From: Roseibium sp. TrichSKD4
Lineage (GTDB): Bacteria > Pseudomonadota > Alphaproteobacteria > Rhizobiales > Stappiaceae
Length of the DNA stretch: 64,000 nt
Direction: 5' to 3'
Assembly (NCBI RefSeq): GCF_000148725.1
Contig: NZ_GL476300.1
Location: forward strand, 1 to 64,000
Below, in pieces: positions 17,538 to 26,832 of this stretch. Position 1 is the stretch's first letter. Each line of letters starts with the position of its first letter. The translations under genes were made by a program, and so were the position numbers. The notes below the pieces were generated by a model that saw only the letters and a list, made by a program, of their open reading frames with translations, had not been told where the DNA came from and ran no database searches.

Positions 17538-18845
17538 ATGCGCGTTGCAATGATTGGAACCGGATATGTTGGCCTTGTATCCGGGGCCTGTTTCGCTGAT
17601 TTCGGTCACACGGTTACGTGTATCGACAAGGCGAAGGACAAAATCGACGCGCTGAACGCCGGTGAAATTCCGATCTATGAGCCGGGTCTTCAACAACTTG
17701 TTGCGAAAAATGTCGATGAAGACAGGCTTTATTTCACGACCGAAGCTGAAGAAGCCGTTCGCAATGCTGATGCGGTCTTCATCGCAGTGGGAACGCCAAC
17801 GCGGCGCGGCGACGGTCATGCAGACCTTACATACGTCTACCAAGCGGCCGAAGAGATCGCGCATCTGATTGAAGGCTTTACGGTCATCGTCACCAAATCG
17901 ACGGTTCCCGTGGGAACAGGTGACGAAGTGGAAGCCATCATTGCCAAGGCAAATCCGCAAGCCAATTTCGCCGTTGTTTCCAACCCGGAATTTTTGCGAG
18001 AAGGGGCTGCGATCAACGACTTCAAGCGCCCGGATCGGGTTGTCGTTGGCACGGAGAATGAAGAAGCGGTGAAGGTGATGCGCGAACTCTACCGTCCGCT
18101 CTACCTCAATGAAACACCGATTCTTGTCACAAAACGTCGGACATCCGAGCTTATCAAATATGCAGCCAATGCGTTTCTGGCGGTGAAGATCACTTTCATC
18201 AACGAGATTGCCGATCTTTGCGAAAAGGTTGGGGGCAATGTTCAGGAAGTCTCGCGTGGGATCGGCCTCGACAATCGTATTGGCGGGAAATTCCTACATG
18301 CAGGTCCCGGATATGGTGGATCGTGCTTCCCAAAGGACACATTGGCGCTTTCCAAAATCGGCGCTGATGCCGACGTTGATCTCAAGATCGTCAACTCAGT
18401 CATCGAAGTGAACAATCGGCGGAAGTCCAAAATGGCCGACAAGGTCATTGAGTTCATGGGCGGTGACGTGTCTGGCAAGACGATCGCTCTGCTTGGTTTG
18501 GCATTCAAGCCCAACACCGATGATATGCGGGACGCGCCTTCCATCGACATTGTCGCCCGCCTGCAGGAGGCTGGTGCAAGCATTCGCGCGTTTGACCCAG
18601 CCAGCATGAAGGAAGCCGAGCATGCGATGACGAATGTGCTCTTCTGCGATGGCCCTTATCACGCCATCGAAAATGCTGATGCGGTTGTCATCGTCACCGA
18701 GTGGGACCAGTTTCGGGCTCTCGACCTCGACAGGGTTCACAACCTGTTGAAAACCCCGAAGGTCATCGACCTCCGCAATATCTACGATACCGATTATATG
18801 TCTGAGCGTGGATTCACCTATACCAGCGTTGGGCGCGCCTACTGA
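17538..18845 (+). CDS. ugd: UDP-glucose 6-dehydrogenase
   Basis: A 435-residue enzyme that oxidises UDP-glucose to UDP-glucuronate for exopolysaccharide or lipopolysaccharide. The NAD-binding GTGYVGLVSG starts at residue 7, and the catalytic Cys263 lies in GPGYGGSCFPKDT. KRRTSELIKYAANAF and LGLAFKPNTDDMRDAPS are also present. AGGA lies 10 bases before the ATG. The ExoY-like transferase follows 228 bases later, so both may serve surface polysaccharide synthesis. Confidence 0.96.
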   Translation: MRVAMIGTGYVGLVSGACFADFGHTVTCIDKAKDKIDALNAGEIPIYEPGLQQLVAKNVDEDRLYFTTEAEEAVRNADAVFIAVGTPTRRGDGHADLTYVYQAAEEIAHLIEGFTVIVTKSTVPVGTGDEVEAIIAKANPQANFAVVSNPEFLREGAAINDFKRPDRVVVGTENEEAVKVMRELYRPLYLNETPILVTKRRTSELIKYAANAFLAVKITFINEIADLCEKVGGNVQEVSRGIGLDNRIGGKFLHAGPGYGGSCFPKDTLALSKIGADADVDLKIVNSVIEVNNRRKSKMADKVIEFMGGDVSGKTIALLGLAFKPNTDDMRDAPSIDIVARLQEAGASIRAFDPASMKEAEHAMTNVLFCDGPYHAIENADAVVIVTEWDQFRALDLDRVHNLLKTPKVIDLRNIYDTDYMSERGFTYTSVGRAY

Positions 18846-18902
18846 GGTACGCTTAGGCCACTGATGCCGCTTCGTAAGCTTTAACAATATTTTAGATAGA
18901 GC

Positions 18903-18935
18903 AGCCCACCCCCAATATTTACCTTGGGGTGGGGC
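18903..18935 (+). terminator. Probable terminator after ugd
   Basis: AGCCCACCCCCAA and TTGGGGTGGGGCT pair with one shifted base on each side around the loop TATTTACC. The hairpin lies 58 bases after the ugd stop. The T-rich run after it is weak, so efficiency is uncertain. Confidence 0.5.
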
Positions 18936-19073
18936 TTGATAAATGTACAATTTTTAATACACAAGCGAGCCAACTTCGCCTATTAACCCTTTGTAAACTA
19001 TTCATTCGCACTGCCGATCAGTGCCGGTGTATAACATTCAAAGACACAACCGGACGCGGGCACACTCAGAAAC

Positions 19074-19823
19074 ATGTCAGACGACTATTTGACATATGAA
19101 AAGAAAGTTCCTGACCACAAACCAAGTGGCCTGTTCATCGAACTGTGGGCACCAGCTCCAGGTTCAGCAGACGTATTTTCCGGCACTTCATTTGGGAGCG
19201 GAAGCAACCTTCCCTCCAAGACCGGGAACAGGATTAAACGCGCGATCGACATCTCTGGCGCAATTGCAGGCTTGGCTCTGTTGGCACCGTTACTTCTCGG
19301 GATCGCCCTGCTGATCAGAGTGACCAGCCGAGGCCCCGCATTGTTCGTCCAGAAACGTTACGGGTTAGACAGGCAGCTGTTCCAGATTTACAAATTCCGC
19401 TCGATGTATCTGGAGACATGCGACCCCAGTGGACGCCAACAGACCATTGCGGGGGACACGCGTGTAACTCCTATTGGGCGTTTTCTACGCCGCACCAATT
19501 TTGATGAACTGCCACAGCTTCTGAATGTCCTCAAAGGAGATATGTCACTTGTAGGCCCGCGGCCTCATGTGCCGGGAATGCTGGCCGCCGGCGTTCCTTA
19601 CGAAGACTTTGATTCCCGCTACATGCTGAGGCACAATGTGCGCCCGGGCATCACCGGACTGGCACAAGTCAAAGGTTGGCGTGGCGAAACCAAAGAATGG
19701 CGAGCCGCCAAAATGCGCCTTGAGTACGACCTGGAATACGTTAGGAACCACAGCGTTTCGGTCGATCTGAAAATCTTGGCGAAAACCATAGCAACCGAGT
19801 TTTTTGGCGGAACCGGCAAGTGA
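19074..19823 (+). CDS. Exopolysaccharide sugar transferase (ExoY/WcaJ type)
   Basis: A 249-residue member of the bacterial sugar transferase family that puts the first sugar phosphate on undecaprenyl phosphate. A variable N-terminus (~1-50) is followed by one hydrophobic segment (~57-82), then [23 protein letters not shown] and SLVGPRPH, the catalytic and signature blocks. The C-terminal [16 protein letters not shown] is also typical. The short form with a single membrane segment matches ExoY rather than the longer WbaP. There is no strong ribosome site before 19074, so the exact start is uncertain. It is convergent with aroQ, 16 bases away. Confidence 0.93.
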   Translation: MSDDYLTYEKKVPDHKPSGLFIELWAPAPGSADVFSGTSFGSGSNLPSKTGNRIKRAIDISGAIAGLALLAPLLLGIALLIRVTSRGPALFVQKRYGLDRQLFQIYKFRSMYLETCDPSGRQQTIAGDTRVTPIGRFLRRTNFDELPQLLNVLKGDMSLVGPRPHVPGMLAAGVPYEDFDSRYMLRHNVRPGITGLAQVKGWRGETKEWRAAKMRLEYDLEYVRNHSVSVDLKILAKTIATEFFGGTGK

Positions 19824-19839
19824 TTTTCAGATTTCGGTG

Positions 19840-20283
19840 TCAACTCGCCTTCAACAAACGCGCCATCCGCTCAACTGATAATTCATAACCCTGCGTCCCA
19901 AAGCCCGCAATCACCCCTTCAGCACGTGCGGACACGTATGAGTGATGACGAAAGGTCTCACGCGCATGAATGTTTGAGATGTGCACCTCAAGGACTGGTC
20001 CTTCAAACATATTCAATGCATCCAGGATAGCGACCGAGGTATGCGAGTAGGCAGCAGGATTAATAATGATCCCGGCGGCCTCCTGACGGGCCCGATGGAT
20101 TGTATCGATTATTTCATGCTCTGCGTTGCTCTGGAAAAAGTGCACGACCAGACCATGATCGGACGCCAGAGAAGTGCATTTGTTTTCAACGTCAGCAAGT
20201 GTTTCCGCGCCGTAGATCTCAGGCTGCCGCAAGCCAAGCAGGTTCAAATTTGGTCCGTTGATTACGAAAACTGTGTTGCCCAT
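19840..20283 (-). CDS. aroQ: Type II 3-dehydroquinate dehydratase
   Basis: A 147-residue dodecameric enzyme of the shikimate pathway (3-dehydroquinate to 3-dehydroshikimate). It begins with the family motif [10 protein letters not shown] and has the catalytic Tyr24 in [23 protein letters not shown] and [11 protein letters not shown] complete the active site. Length is normal. No accB/accC follows, although that is common in this group. There is about 190 bases of non-coding DNA upstream. Confidence 0.96.
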   Translation of the reverse strand: MGNTVFVINGPNLNLLGLRQPEIYGAETLADVENKCTSLASDHGLVVHFFQSNAEHEIIDTIHRARQEAAGIIINPAAYSHTSVAILDALNMFEGPVLEVHISNIHARETFRHHSYVSARAEGVIAGFGTQGYELSVERMARLLKAS

Positions 20284-20465
20284 GGCCGGCCTGTTCTTCC
20301 TTGTTTGTATTCCAGTGCGTTAGATGCTGTTATACCTGCTTCCACCATAAAGCATTGATTTTTTTTGGCCTAAAATTACCACTCCCGCTTCGGAAAGCGA
20401 TCACTCTTTTAGGTAATCTTAACCATAATCCTTAATCTTTCGGGTCAGCCAATAAAGTCTGAAGG

Positions 20466-20687
20466 ATGGCATTGAAGATGGTCACAGTGCGTAAATCTCT
20501 CACGAGCCTAGATGAGTTTCTGGCGGCTATCGACGGGTATGAGCATCTGGACAGTCAGGTTCTGATCGCATTCCTTCTGGAACACTACACACTAGACTTG
20601 GATCTGATACCGGAATTCGTTGCCAAACTTACGCAACTGACCTCTGCTACTCCGGTCCTTGCAGAGCACCAAAGCATTGCAGCCTGA
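20466..20687 (+). CDS. Small acidic hypothetical protein
   Basis: 73 residues (or 69 if the ATG at 20478 is used, which has GAAGGA 11 bases upstream). It is acidic, leucine-rich and predicted helical (SLDEFLAAIDGYEHL, LDLIPEFVAKLTQL). I know no family. It is convergent with the response regulator at 20721. Codon use looks normal for this genome, which is the main reason to accept it. Confidence 0.5.
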   Translation: MALKMVTVRKSLTSLDEFLAAIDGYEHLDSQVLIAFLLEHYTLDLDLIPEFVAKLTQLTSATPVLAEHQSIAA

Positions 20688-20720
20688 TACGGTTCTCTTT
20701 TTCAGGTGAATTGAAAAGCG

Positions 20721-21239
20721 TTAGCCAGCTGGCGCTTCGGATTTTTTCTCATCAGGATTACCGCCTGGACCGCCTTGCCAGATTTTCTGACGATTGCGGA
20801 TCTCACGCGGAGCGGGACCGAAATACGTGCCGGTCTTGATGAAATCTCTCGGCTGCAGGATCACGCTCGAAACCCGTTGATAAAGCGCCTTGGCCGAGAT
20901 CGGCTTTGAGAGAAGCTCATGCACGCCAAGCCGCCGCGCTTCCACGATCCGGCTTCTCTCGGTGTGAGCGGTCACCATAATAATCGGAATATACGCAAAC
21001 GGATTATTGGGGCTGCGGATCATGCGCACCATGTCGGCCCCGTCCAGAATTGGCATGACCCAATCCAGGATAAGAATATCGGGATTTGCGCGGTCCATCG
21101 CCTCAAGACCGGATGCACCATCTTCTGCCTCAACTATTCGGCGTGCGCCAAATCCCTGAAGCATCGTACGAATGATCGTACGCATGTATGCACTGTCTTC
21201 CACCAACAAAAATGTCAGCGAGGCCAAGTCCAAGCTCAC
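20721..21239 (-). CDS. CheY-like response regulator with C-terminal extension
   Basis: A receiver-domain protein of about 172 residues. The acidic pair is in LLVEDS, the phosphorylated Asp in LILDWVMP, the Thr in VTAHT and the Lys in LLSKP. The last ~45 residues (FGPAPREIRNR onward) are a polar tail with no DNA-binding domain. I chose the GTG at 21239 because AAGGAGG lies just upstream; an ATG at 21272 adds 11 residues without a ribosome site. No kinase is nearby, so partner and output are unknown. Confidence 0.88.
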   Translation of the reverse strand: MSLDLASLTFLLVEDSAYMRTIIRTMLQGFGARRIVEAEDGASGLEAMDRANPDILILDWVMPILDGADMVRMIRSPNNPFAYIPIIMVTAHTERSRIVEARRLGVHELLSKPISAKALYQRVSSVILQPRDFIKTGTYFGPAPREIRNRQKIWQGGPGGNPDEKKSEAPAG

Positions 21240-21593
21240 AAATCCCTCCTTGTTTCTTCTAATTAGTGACATAGAATTCTGAAGAGAGGGTTAGAATTTA
21301 GAGACAACTTGATTGTTACTTTTACGTATTATTCCAGTTATACTTCACCACCCAAGCAGTCAATGAATACACAGACCACCTAAATTTGCCGCATTAGTAA
21401 ACCATCAAAGATGAAACAAACAGCAAATCGTCGCCACGCCATTTTTAACAATGACCGAGCGGCGGCCTTGCCCGGTTATAATGAGCATCTTCTTTATTGA
21501 GACGTGTCGATGGACTTCACTCAGCGCAGAATTGCAAACTCGCTGTTACATTCAGAAACGAATTTTTGACCGCTCTAATGACATAATTTTTGC
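21240..21593. other. Intergenic, no gene seen
   Basis: 354 AT-rich bases between ccoS and the response regulator gene. It should contain the promoter for the response regulator. I find no RNA gene, repeat or convincing terminator. Confidence 0.5.
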
Positions 21594-21737
21594 CTACAGG
21601 TCGTCGTCCTGCAAAATACGCCACTTTGCCCCTTCAAGGTCATCATATTGACCGGACTTCAGCGACCACAAAAACGCGACCAGACCCAAAAGGCCGAGCA
21701 GCAGGGCGATGGGGATGAGATAAAGCAAGACTTCCAT
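21594..21737 (-). CDS. ccoS: cbb3 oxidase maturation protein CcoS
   Basis: A 47-residue single-pass membrane protein needed to insert cofactors into CcoN. It begins MEVLLYLIPIALLLGLLG, followed by FLWSLKSGQYDDLEG, the CcoS signature. It ends in WRILQDDDL. It lies 34 bases after the ccoI stop, the usual end of the ccoGHIS operon. It is small enough to be missed by automatic gene finders. Confidence 0.93.
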   Translation of the reverse strand: MEVLLYLIPIALLLGLLGLVAFLWSLKSGQYDDLEGAKWRILQDDDL

Positions 21738-21771
21738 ATTGAACTACCCAAGTAGCGGCCCTTACGGCCTG

Positions 21772-23985
21772 TCATCCTATATTAATAGCAGAGTTAGATG
21801 CTTTACCCCAGCGCAACCGCAAGGCGTTGGCCGTGACGGCAACTGACGACAGGGACATTGCGACAGCTGCTACCAGAGGTGTCACAAATCCCGCGACAGC
21901 AATTGGCACAGAAATCACGTTGTAAATCGCAGAGATCCAGAGATTTTGCTCAATGGCCCGCCGAGCCCGGATGGAAATATCAAGCGCATCCGCCACCGGC
22001 GCCAGATTGTCGCTCAAAAACACTGCATCTGCAGCTGCCTGACTCAGGTGGACCGCTGTTACCGGTGACAGGGACACATAGGCACCAGCCAAAGCCGGCG
22101 CATCGTTGAGTCCGTCCCCAACCATCAACACTTTCCGTCCCTGATCTTTCAACTCCTGCAACCGAGCTATCTTGTCCGCTGGCTTGGCTTCACCCTTCCA
22201 GGTTGCGACTCCGAGTTCATCTGCTACGGCTGTAACCGCGCCAACCTGATCGCCGGACAGTATTTCGAGGTCGTACCCGAGAGACTTCAGAGTGCTGATC
22301 ACGCGCTGGGCATCTGGGCGCAGTTGCTGGCGAAGCGGCAGAAGCCGAATATCGTCTCCATACCGAACCCCAAGCAGTGATGCACCGGGATATCTGGCCA
22401 ACACCTCCTCGCGTTGCTCGCAGCTCGCGCCGCAGAAAGAAGCGCTGCCCAAGCGCAGAACCTTGCCGTCTACACTTGTTTCAATGCCGGAGCCCGAAAC
22501 CTCCGTCACACCATCGAGCGGCACCAAGGCATTGGTCGCCTTGACCATGGCTTGCGACAAGGGATGACGGCTTGAAAGCGCCAGACGCCCCGCCAAAACC
22601 AAGGTCGGGTCCTTTAAGGAAAGCTCGGTGCAGAACGCAGCTTCGGCAGAGGTTAGTGTGCCGGTCTTGTCAAACACAATCGTATCGGCATCCGAAAACC
22701 GCTCAATGGCATCGCCCGCGTTCAAGAGAATACCAGAGCGGAACAACTGGCCTGATGCGACCACCTGAACAGCAGGTACGGCTAGCCCGAGAGCACAAGG
22801 ACAGGTAATGATCAAAACCGAGATCGCGATGACCAAGGACGGCTGCCAGCCAAGCCCCAACAGCGTCCAGCCGATGAATGTGACTGCCGCGGCGGTGTGA
22901 ACCAAGGGGGCATACATTTGGGCGGCCCGATCGGCGATACGCACATAAAGGGACTTTGCTTGCGCGGCTGTTTCCAGCAAGCGATTGACTTCATCAAGCA
23001 GGGTCGCGCCGCTTTCCGCCGACACACGGACCTTGAGCGGACCATCCCCATTGACAGTTCCGGCATAGACCTGCTCCCCGGCCCGGACCGGTAAAAGTAC
23101 ACTTTCCCCCGTAACAAGGCTTTGATCGATTTCGGATTGCCCGTCTTCCACGAGACCGTCAACCGGCACGCGGTCACCAGCGGCCACCAACACTAGGTCA
23201 CCGGTCACGATCTTTGATAGCGGAACCTCGCGGACAAGACCATCTTCTCCTATCCGTGCCGCGACTTCCGCCTTCAGGGCTGCGATGTTTTCGGCAAGGG
23301 AGCGGGTTTTACCTCGCATGCTGTGATCGAGATAACGCCCCACCAACAGGAAAAACAGCAGCATGACCGCTGATTCAGAATAGGCGTGCGGGTGATGCTG
23401 GAGCGTTTGAACGACAGAAAGTGCTACGGCAAGACTGACGCCGATCGTAATCGGCACATCCATATTCAGTCGGCCCGCCCGAATAGCGCGAAACGCGCTA
23501 TAGGCGAATGGACGTCCGGCATAGACGACGGTGGGCAAGGCGATTAGCGCCGATACCCAATGAAAGAGGTCGCGCGTAATAGGTGTAATATCGGTCGCGT
23601 TGCCGGACCATACAGACACAGACAACAGCATGATGTTCATGCTGGCAAAACCGGACACCGCCATAGCACGGAGCAACTGCTTGCCGGTCTTGTCTTGCGT
23701 TTCGCGAGCACTTGCCGGGTCAAACGGATGGGCTTTGTATCCCAAACGGTCCAACTCATCGACAATATCATCAGCGCCGGTTGCCGTTTGATCCCAATCG
23801 ACAGCCAGACGGTGCGATGTCAGATTGACCCGTGCATTCCGGATGCCCGGCAAGCGAGACAAGCCGCGCTCTATTTCGCCCATACAGGCGGCGCAGGTAA
23901 TCCCTTCAACGGCCAGGTCCATATGGGAACTGCCGTCCTCAGCCGGTGTGATAAACGCATCCCAATCGCGCATGTGCACCGTCAT
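21772..23985 (-). CDS. ccoI: Copper-translocating P-type ATPase CcoI (FixI)
   Basis: A 737-residue P1B-type ATPase that delivers copper for the CcoN binuclear centre. The N-terminal heavy-metal domain has CAAC (Cys31, Cys34). Eight membrane segments are expected, with the metal-transport motif CPC near residue 395. TGES, the phosphorylated Asp439 in DKTGT, and GDGLNDAPAL are all present. There are 8 bases between the ccoH stop and this start, so the genes are translationally linked. Confidence 0.96.
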   Translation of the reverse strand: MTVHMRDWDAFITPAEDGSSHMDLAVEGITCAACMGEIERGLSRLPGIRNARVNLTSHRLAVDWDQTATGADDIVDELDRLGYKAHPFDPASARETQDKTGKQLLRAMAVSGFASMNIMLLSVSVWSGNATDITPITRDLFHWVSALIALPTVVYAGRPFAYSAFRAIRAGRLNMDVPITIGVSLAVALSVVQTLQHHPHAYSESAVMLLFFLLVGRYLDHSMRGKTRSLAENIAALKAEVAARIGEDGLVREVPLSKIVTGDLVLVAAGDRVPVDGLVEDGQSEIDQSLVTGESVLLPVRAGEQVYAGTVNGDGPLKVRVSAESGATLLDEVNRLLETAAQAKSLYVRIADRAAQMYAPLVHTAAAVTFIGWTLLGLGWQPSLVIAISVLIITCPCALGLAVPAVQVVASGQLFRSGILLNAGDAIERFSDADTIVFDKTGTLTSAEAAFCTELSLKDPTLVLAGRLALSSRHPLSQAMVKATNALVPLDGVTEVSGSGIETSVDGKVLRLGSASFCGASCEQREEVLARYPGASLLGVRYGDDIRLLPLRQQLRPDAQRVISTLKSLGYDLEILSGDQVGAVTAVADELGVATWKGEAKPADKIARLQELKDQGRKVLMVGDGLNDAPALAGAYVSLSPVTAVHLSQAAADAVFLSDNLAPVADALDISIRARRAIEQNLWISAIYNVISVPIAVAGFVTPLVAAVAMSLSSVAVTANALRLRWGKASNSAINIG

Positions 23986-23993
23986 AACACGCC

Positions 23994-24506
23994 CTACTTT
24001 GCCAGATAAACGCGGTTTTGCGACCGGAATACACGCTCAGAACCTGAATTGCCTTCCAATGTGAGGGTCCAATTCCCAGCCTCCAGATCAGAAACATTGC
24101 CGACATAGGAGCCCGCACCGGCTTCCGTCAATGCGACAACCTTGTCGAGGGTTTCCGTCGCCGGTCTTTGCAAGTTTGCGCTAAACGCGAGGCCTGAAAT
24201 TGCCCGGCCATTTTTATCCAGCGCCGTCACGGTGACTTCGGCCGTTCCGTCGGTAGCTCGTGTCACATGCGTGGCGACATCCCAACCAAGCGCTGCTTGC
24301 GCCTTGGCGGCGGCAATGTCCTCGTTATAGGCTTGGCCCGCCTTATAGGAACTTTCCACGGCAACGCCCGGAAAGGTGCCCAGGGCGTAATAGAGAAACA
24401 CACCATTTGCAGCGAAGATGACGCCGAAAAAGGCCAGAATGTAAGCAAGAACCCTTTTACCAGTCAGCGGCTTAGGGGCGTTTCCGACTGAATGTGTCAT
24501 CGTCAT
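23994..24506 (-). CDS. ccoH: cbb3 oxidase assembly protein CcoH (FixH)
   Basis: A 170-residue protein with one N-terminal membrane segment (VLAYILAFFGVIFAANGVFL, about residues 19-38). A periplasmic FixH domain follows, with YNEDIAAAKAQAALGW. It helps late assembly of CcoNOP. I chose ATG 24506 for the AGGAG 7-11 bases upstream; an extension to 24572 lies in the stem-loop region. It is followed closely by ccoI. Confidence 0.92.
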   Translation of the reverse strand: MTMTHSVGNAPKPLTGKRVLAYILAFFGVIFAANGVFLYYALGTFPGVAVESSYKAGQAYNEDIAAAKAQAALGWDVATHVTRATDGTAEVTVTALDKNGRAISGLAFSANLQRPATETLDKVVALTEAGAGSYVGNVSDLEAGNWTLTLEGNSGSERVFRSQNRVYLAK

Positions 24507-24573
24507 TTCAAACTCCTGGCAAATAAACTGGCCACTGGTTGGCCCTGATTTGCATCGTGAAATTTTTCTCATT

Positions 24574-24597
24574 GGGGAGCGGGTTGCCCCGCTCCCC
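24574..24597 (-). promoter_or_regulatory. Strong stem-loop between ccoG and ccoH
   Basis: GGGGAGCGGG-TTGC-CCCGCTCCCC is a perfect GC-rich 10-bp stem. On the minus strand it follows the ccoG stop by 11 bases and is not followed directly by a T-run. It may be an attenuator or mRNA-stability element between ccoG and ccoHIS rather than a full terminator. Confidence 0.5.
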
Positions 24598-24608
24598 CAT
24601 TTTCGCCC

Positions 24609-25351
24609 TTATGGCGCTTTGAAGAAGTCATCCTCAGTCACCACTTCGCCCATCACAGATTCAGTGATGCGGAAGGTCACCGGTGTGCTCTTTTCCATCT
24701 TCACATCTGGAGGTGATGTCACGAGAATGCGCACCTCTCGGGTGGTGTCCGGCCCAACTTCAATAATCGGACGGTCAGCGAACACGGCCTCAACACCAAT
24801 GGCCTCAACCTTGGTACGCGGCGGCATGCCTTCCACGTGCAGAACAAAGTTCCGCGCGTGTTGCCTCTTGTTGGACAAACGAATGGTGTAGCCGTTTCGC
24901 ACAGTGCCATCGCTCTGTTCAACAAAGACCGGATTGCGGTCGTGCAGGACGCTGATGTCTGCGAAATCACGCGTCAACAATGCGGTCAGCATAATGGCAC
25001 CGACGAGAACGATTACCCCTGCATAGATGATCGTTCGAGCCCGCACGATCTGATAGATCGGCTCCTTGCCTTCAACCCGGCGCTCAATGTTTTCATCCGT
25101 GTCATATGCGATCAGGCCAGTCGGCTTGCCGACCTTGGTCATGATGTTGTCACAGGCGTCGATACATAGGCCGCACTGAATGCAATCCAATTGTGCGCCC
25201 TTGCGGATGTCGACCCCGGTCGGGCAAACCTGAAAACACTGGTGACAATCAATACAGTCACCAGCTGGCAAACCTTTCAGCTCAAGCGCCTTGTTTTGCT
25301 TCAGCGACCCGCGCGGCTCCCCACGATCCCAACGGTAGGTCACATTAAGTG
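24609..25351 (-). pseudogene. ccoG: ccoG (fixG/rdxA), 3' part separated by IS5-type insertion
   Basis: About 245 codons of CcoG, the membrane copper(II) reductase of cbb3 oxidase assembly. Two ferredoxin-type cysteine clusters are here (DCIDCHQCFQVCPTG and DCIQCGLCIDACD). A membrane segment (IIYAGVIVLVGAIMLTALL) and the periplasmic Ig-like domain ending in TEDDFFKAP follow. The open frame extends back to 25409 but those first residues come from the insertion sequence. Joined to 26833-27643 without one TAAGTG, the gene is 1548 bases, 515 codons plus stop, in frame. Confidence 0.92.
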
Positions 25352-25369
25352 GTCCGCCCTGAACAACGT

Positions 25370-26719
25370 CTAAGCCATTGATGTTGCGCGTGGCCGAAGC
25401 AATACGCAAATATTCGATTTGACCGGTTTGGGGATGGGGTTTGTGATCCAGAGCAGCAAAATGATCAGTGCATTGAGGATCAGACGCAGGTTATGACCGG
25501 CTGCGGCCAGCAGGGCGTTGATGGCATCGCCATTTTTGCCATTGAGGAAGTTCCGGTCAAGTCGTCCATCTGTTTTCATGTGGCCGATGGTGGCCTCGAT
25601 CGCTGATCGTCGTTTCAGCTCACGCTTCATCTGTGCCGTCAGCCCGCGCTTCTGGCCGGAGATCATGACCTTGGCGTCGCCCTCATAATCATGCCCCCGA
25701 TAGCCACGGTCCACATAGACACGCTCAGCTTTGGTGCCGCAGACTTTCTCAGCCTGACTGATGGTGTCATTCAAGGTGTGCCCATCATAGGGATTGCCCT
25801 CAAAAGCCCTCGCCGCAAGAACCAATCCTTCCCGATTGGTCGTGGCAATGCCAACCTTGGCCCCGAACTCGTAAGGTGTTCGCGCCTTGCCCTTGGCAAT
25901 ACAGGCCACTTCCGGCGCATGCATGGAATAAATCTTGTTTTTGTCCTTGGGGGTCTGGGCCAGAAGCCGCTCCACCAGTCCCAGCAGACGGGAGAACCGG
26001 TGCTCAAGACCTTCGTTGCCTGCGATCTTGCGGGAGATGTCGCGATAGACCCGGCCCAGATAGGTCTTCAGCTTTTTGAGTTCCCGGCGCATCCGCTTGA
26101 ACTGTTTGGCATGGGCATAACGGCCCGCCATCAAGGCCGCCTTTTTGGCAACTCTGGTATGGCTGCGACGCAAGATGATGCCGGCCCTCTTGGCCTGGCG
26201 CACCAGAAGCTGCAAGGCCTTGTGATAAAGACGGCTATCGGTGGGATGGGCAATGGCTTTGGGTTGAACGGTCGTATCAACCAAGACCCGCTCAAGGCTG
26301 CTCTTCTTGATCGTCCCGCTCTCAATCGCAACACCTACCGTAGCAGAAAGAAGCTTTTCCATTCCCTCAGGACCAATCCGTTTGCGCCAGCGGGTCATGG
26401 TTGAGGGATCAATGGGGAATTGGTGCTGGAAAAACTCAAAACCGCAGAAAGACTGCCAGTAGGGGTTTTCAACCCAACGCTCAACCGTCTCTTCATCGGA
26501 AAGATCGTACATGTGCTTGAGAAAGTGCAGCCCGGCCATCAGACGCGTTGGTTTGGCCGGTCGTCCCAAGGGGCGATAATGCCTGCCGAACTCCGCATCA
26601 AATTCATCCCAAGGCATCAGACCAGACAGCCGCACCAACGAATGGTTCATATCGATGATTGCGGCCAGGCGTTCCTTGAACAGATCGCCACACCGTTTGT
26701 TGCGTTTTGAAGGTCTCAT
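25370..26719 (-). CDS. IS5 family transposase, intact
   Basis: A 449-residue single-frame DDE transposase. The N-terminal DUF772-type domain spans ~20-120 (DEFDAEFGRHYRPLGRPAK). The DDE core has Asp in LVDTTVQP, Asp in YVDRGYRGHD and Glu in SAIEATIGHMK. A hydrophobic C-terminal stretch (LILNALIILLLW) follows. It ends 18 bases from the element's left end. No frame damage is seen. Confidence 0.95.
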   Translation of the reverse strand: MRPSKRNKRCGDLFKERLAAIIDMNHSLVRLSGLMPWDEFDAEFGRHYRPLGRPAKPTRLMAGLHFLKHMYDLSDEETVERWVENPYWQSFCGFEFFQHQFPIDPSTMTRWRKRIGPEGMEKLLSATVGVAIESGTIKKSSLERVLVDTTVQPKAIAHPTDSRLYHKALQLLVRQAKRAGIILRRSHTRVAKKAALMAGRYAHAKQFKRMRRELKKLKTYLGRVYRDISRKIAGNEGLEHRFSRLLGLVERLLAQTPKDKNKIYSMHAPEVACIAKGKARTPYEFGAKVGIATTNREGLVLAARAFEGNPYDGHTLNDTISQAEKVCGTKAERVYVDRGYRGHDYEGDAKVMISGQKRGLTAQMKRELKRRSAIEATIGHMKTDGRLDRNFLNGKNGDAINALLAAAGHNLRLILNALIILLLWITNPIPKPVKSNICVLLRPRATSMA

Positions 26720-26832
26720 GAGAATATGCCAGAAAATGCGTGCTTCGGATCAACTAACCGGCATATTCACACATCCAAAACCCAATGGGTATCCATACTC
26801 TTCAATCAGTTAAGGGGTTTTTCAGCGCGAAC
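26362..26832. repeat. Direct repeat of window bases 1-469
   Basis: This segment is the same IS5-type right end found at the window start, in the same orientation, 26.4 kb away. The two copies differ by two single-base gaps and one substitution. Recombination between them could delete or excise the DNA between, including mtnA, dld, ugd and part of the cbb3 cluster. Confidence 0.9.

Larger units (their letters stand above)
25352..26832 (-). mobile_element. Complete IS5-type insertion sequence (copy 2) inside ccoG
   Basis: A 1481-bp element with imperfect inverted ends: GTCCGCCCTGAACAAC at 25352 and, on the other strand, GTTCGCGCTGAAAAAC at 26832. It is flanked by the 6-base direct repeat TAAGTG (25346-25351 and 26833-26838). 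It encodes one full transposase. Transposase and ccoG run in the same direction, so element-driven transcripts could read into the ccoG 3' part and ccoHIS. The right 471 bases recur at 1-469. Confidence 0.95.

Noticed and set aside
17433-17960. Open frame of 175 codons on the minus strand
   Set aside because: It overlaps the well supported ugd gene and has no recognisable motif or ribosome site.
1-26832. A 26-kb composite transposon made by the two IS5-type copies
   Set aside because: Copy 2 has its own target duplication and looks like an independent insertion; the DNA between is mostly ordinary chromosome genes, and the outer flank of copy 1 is not visible.
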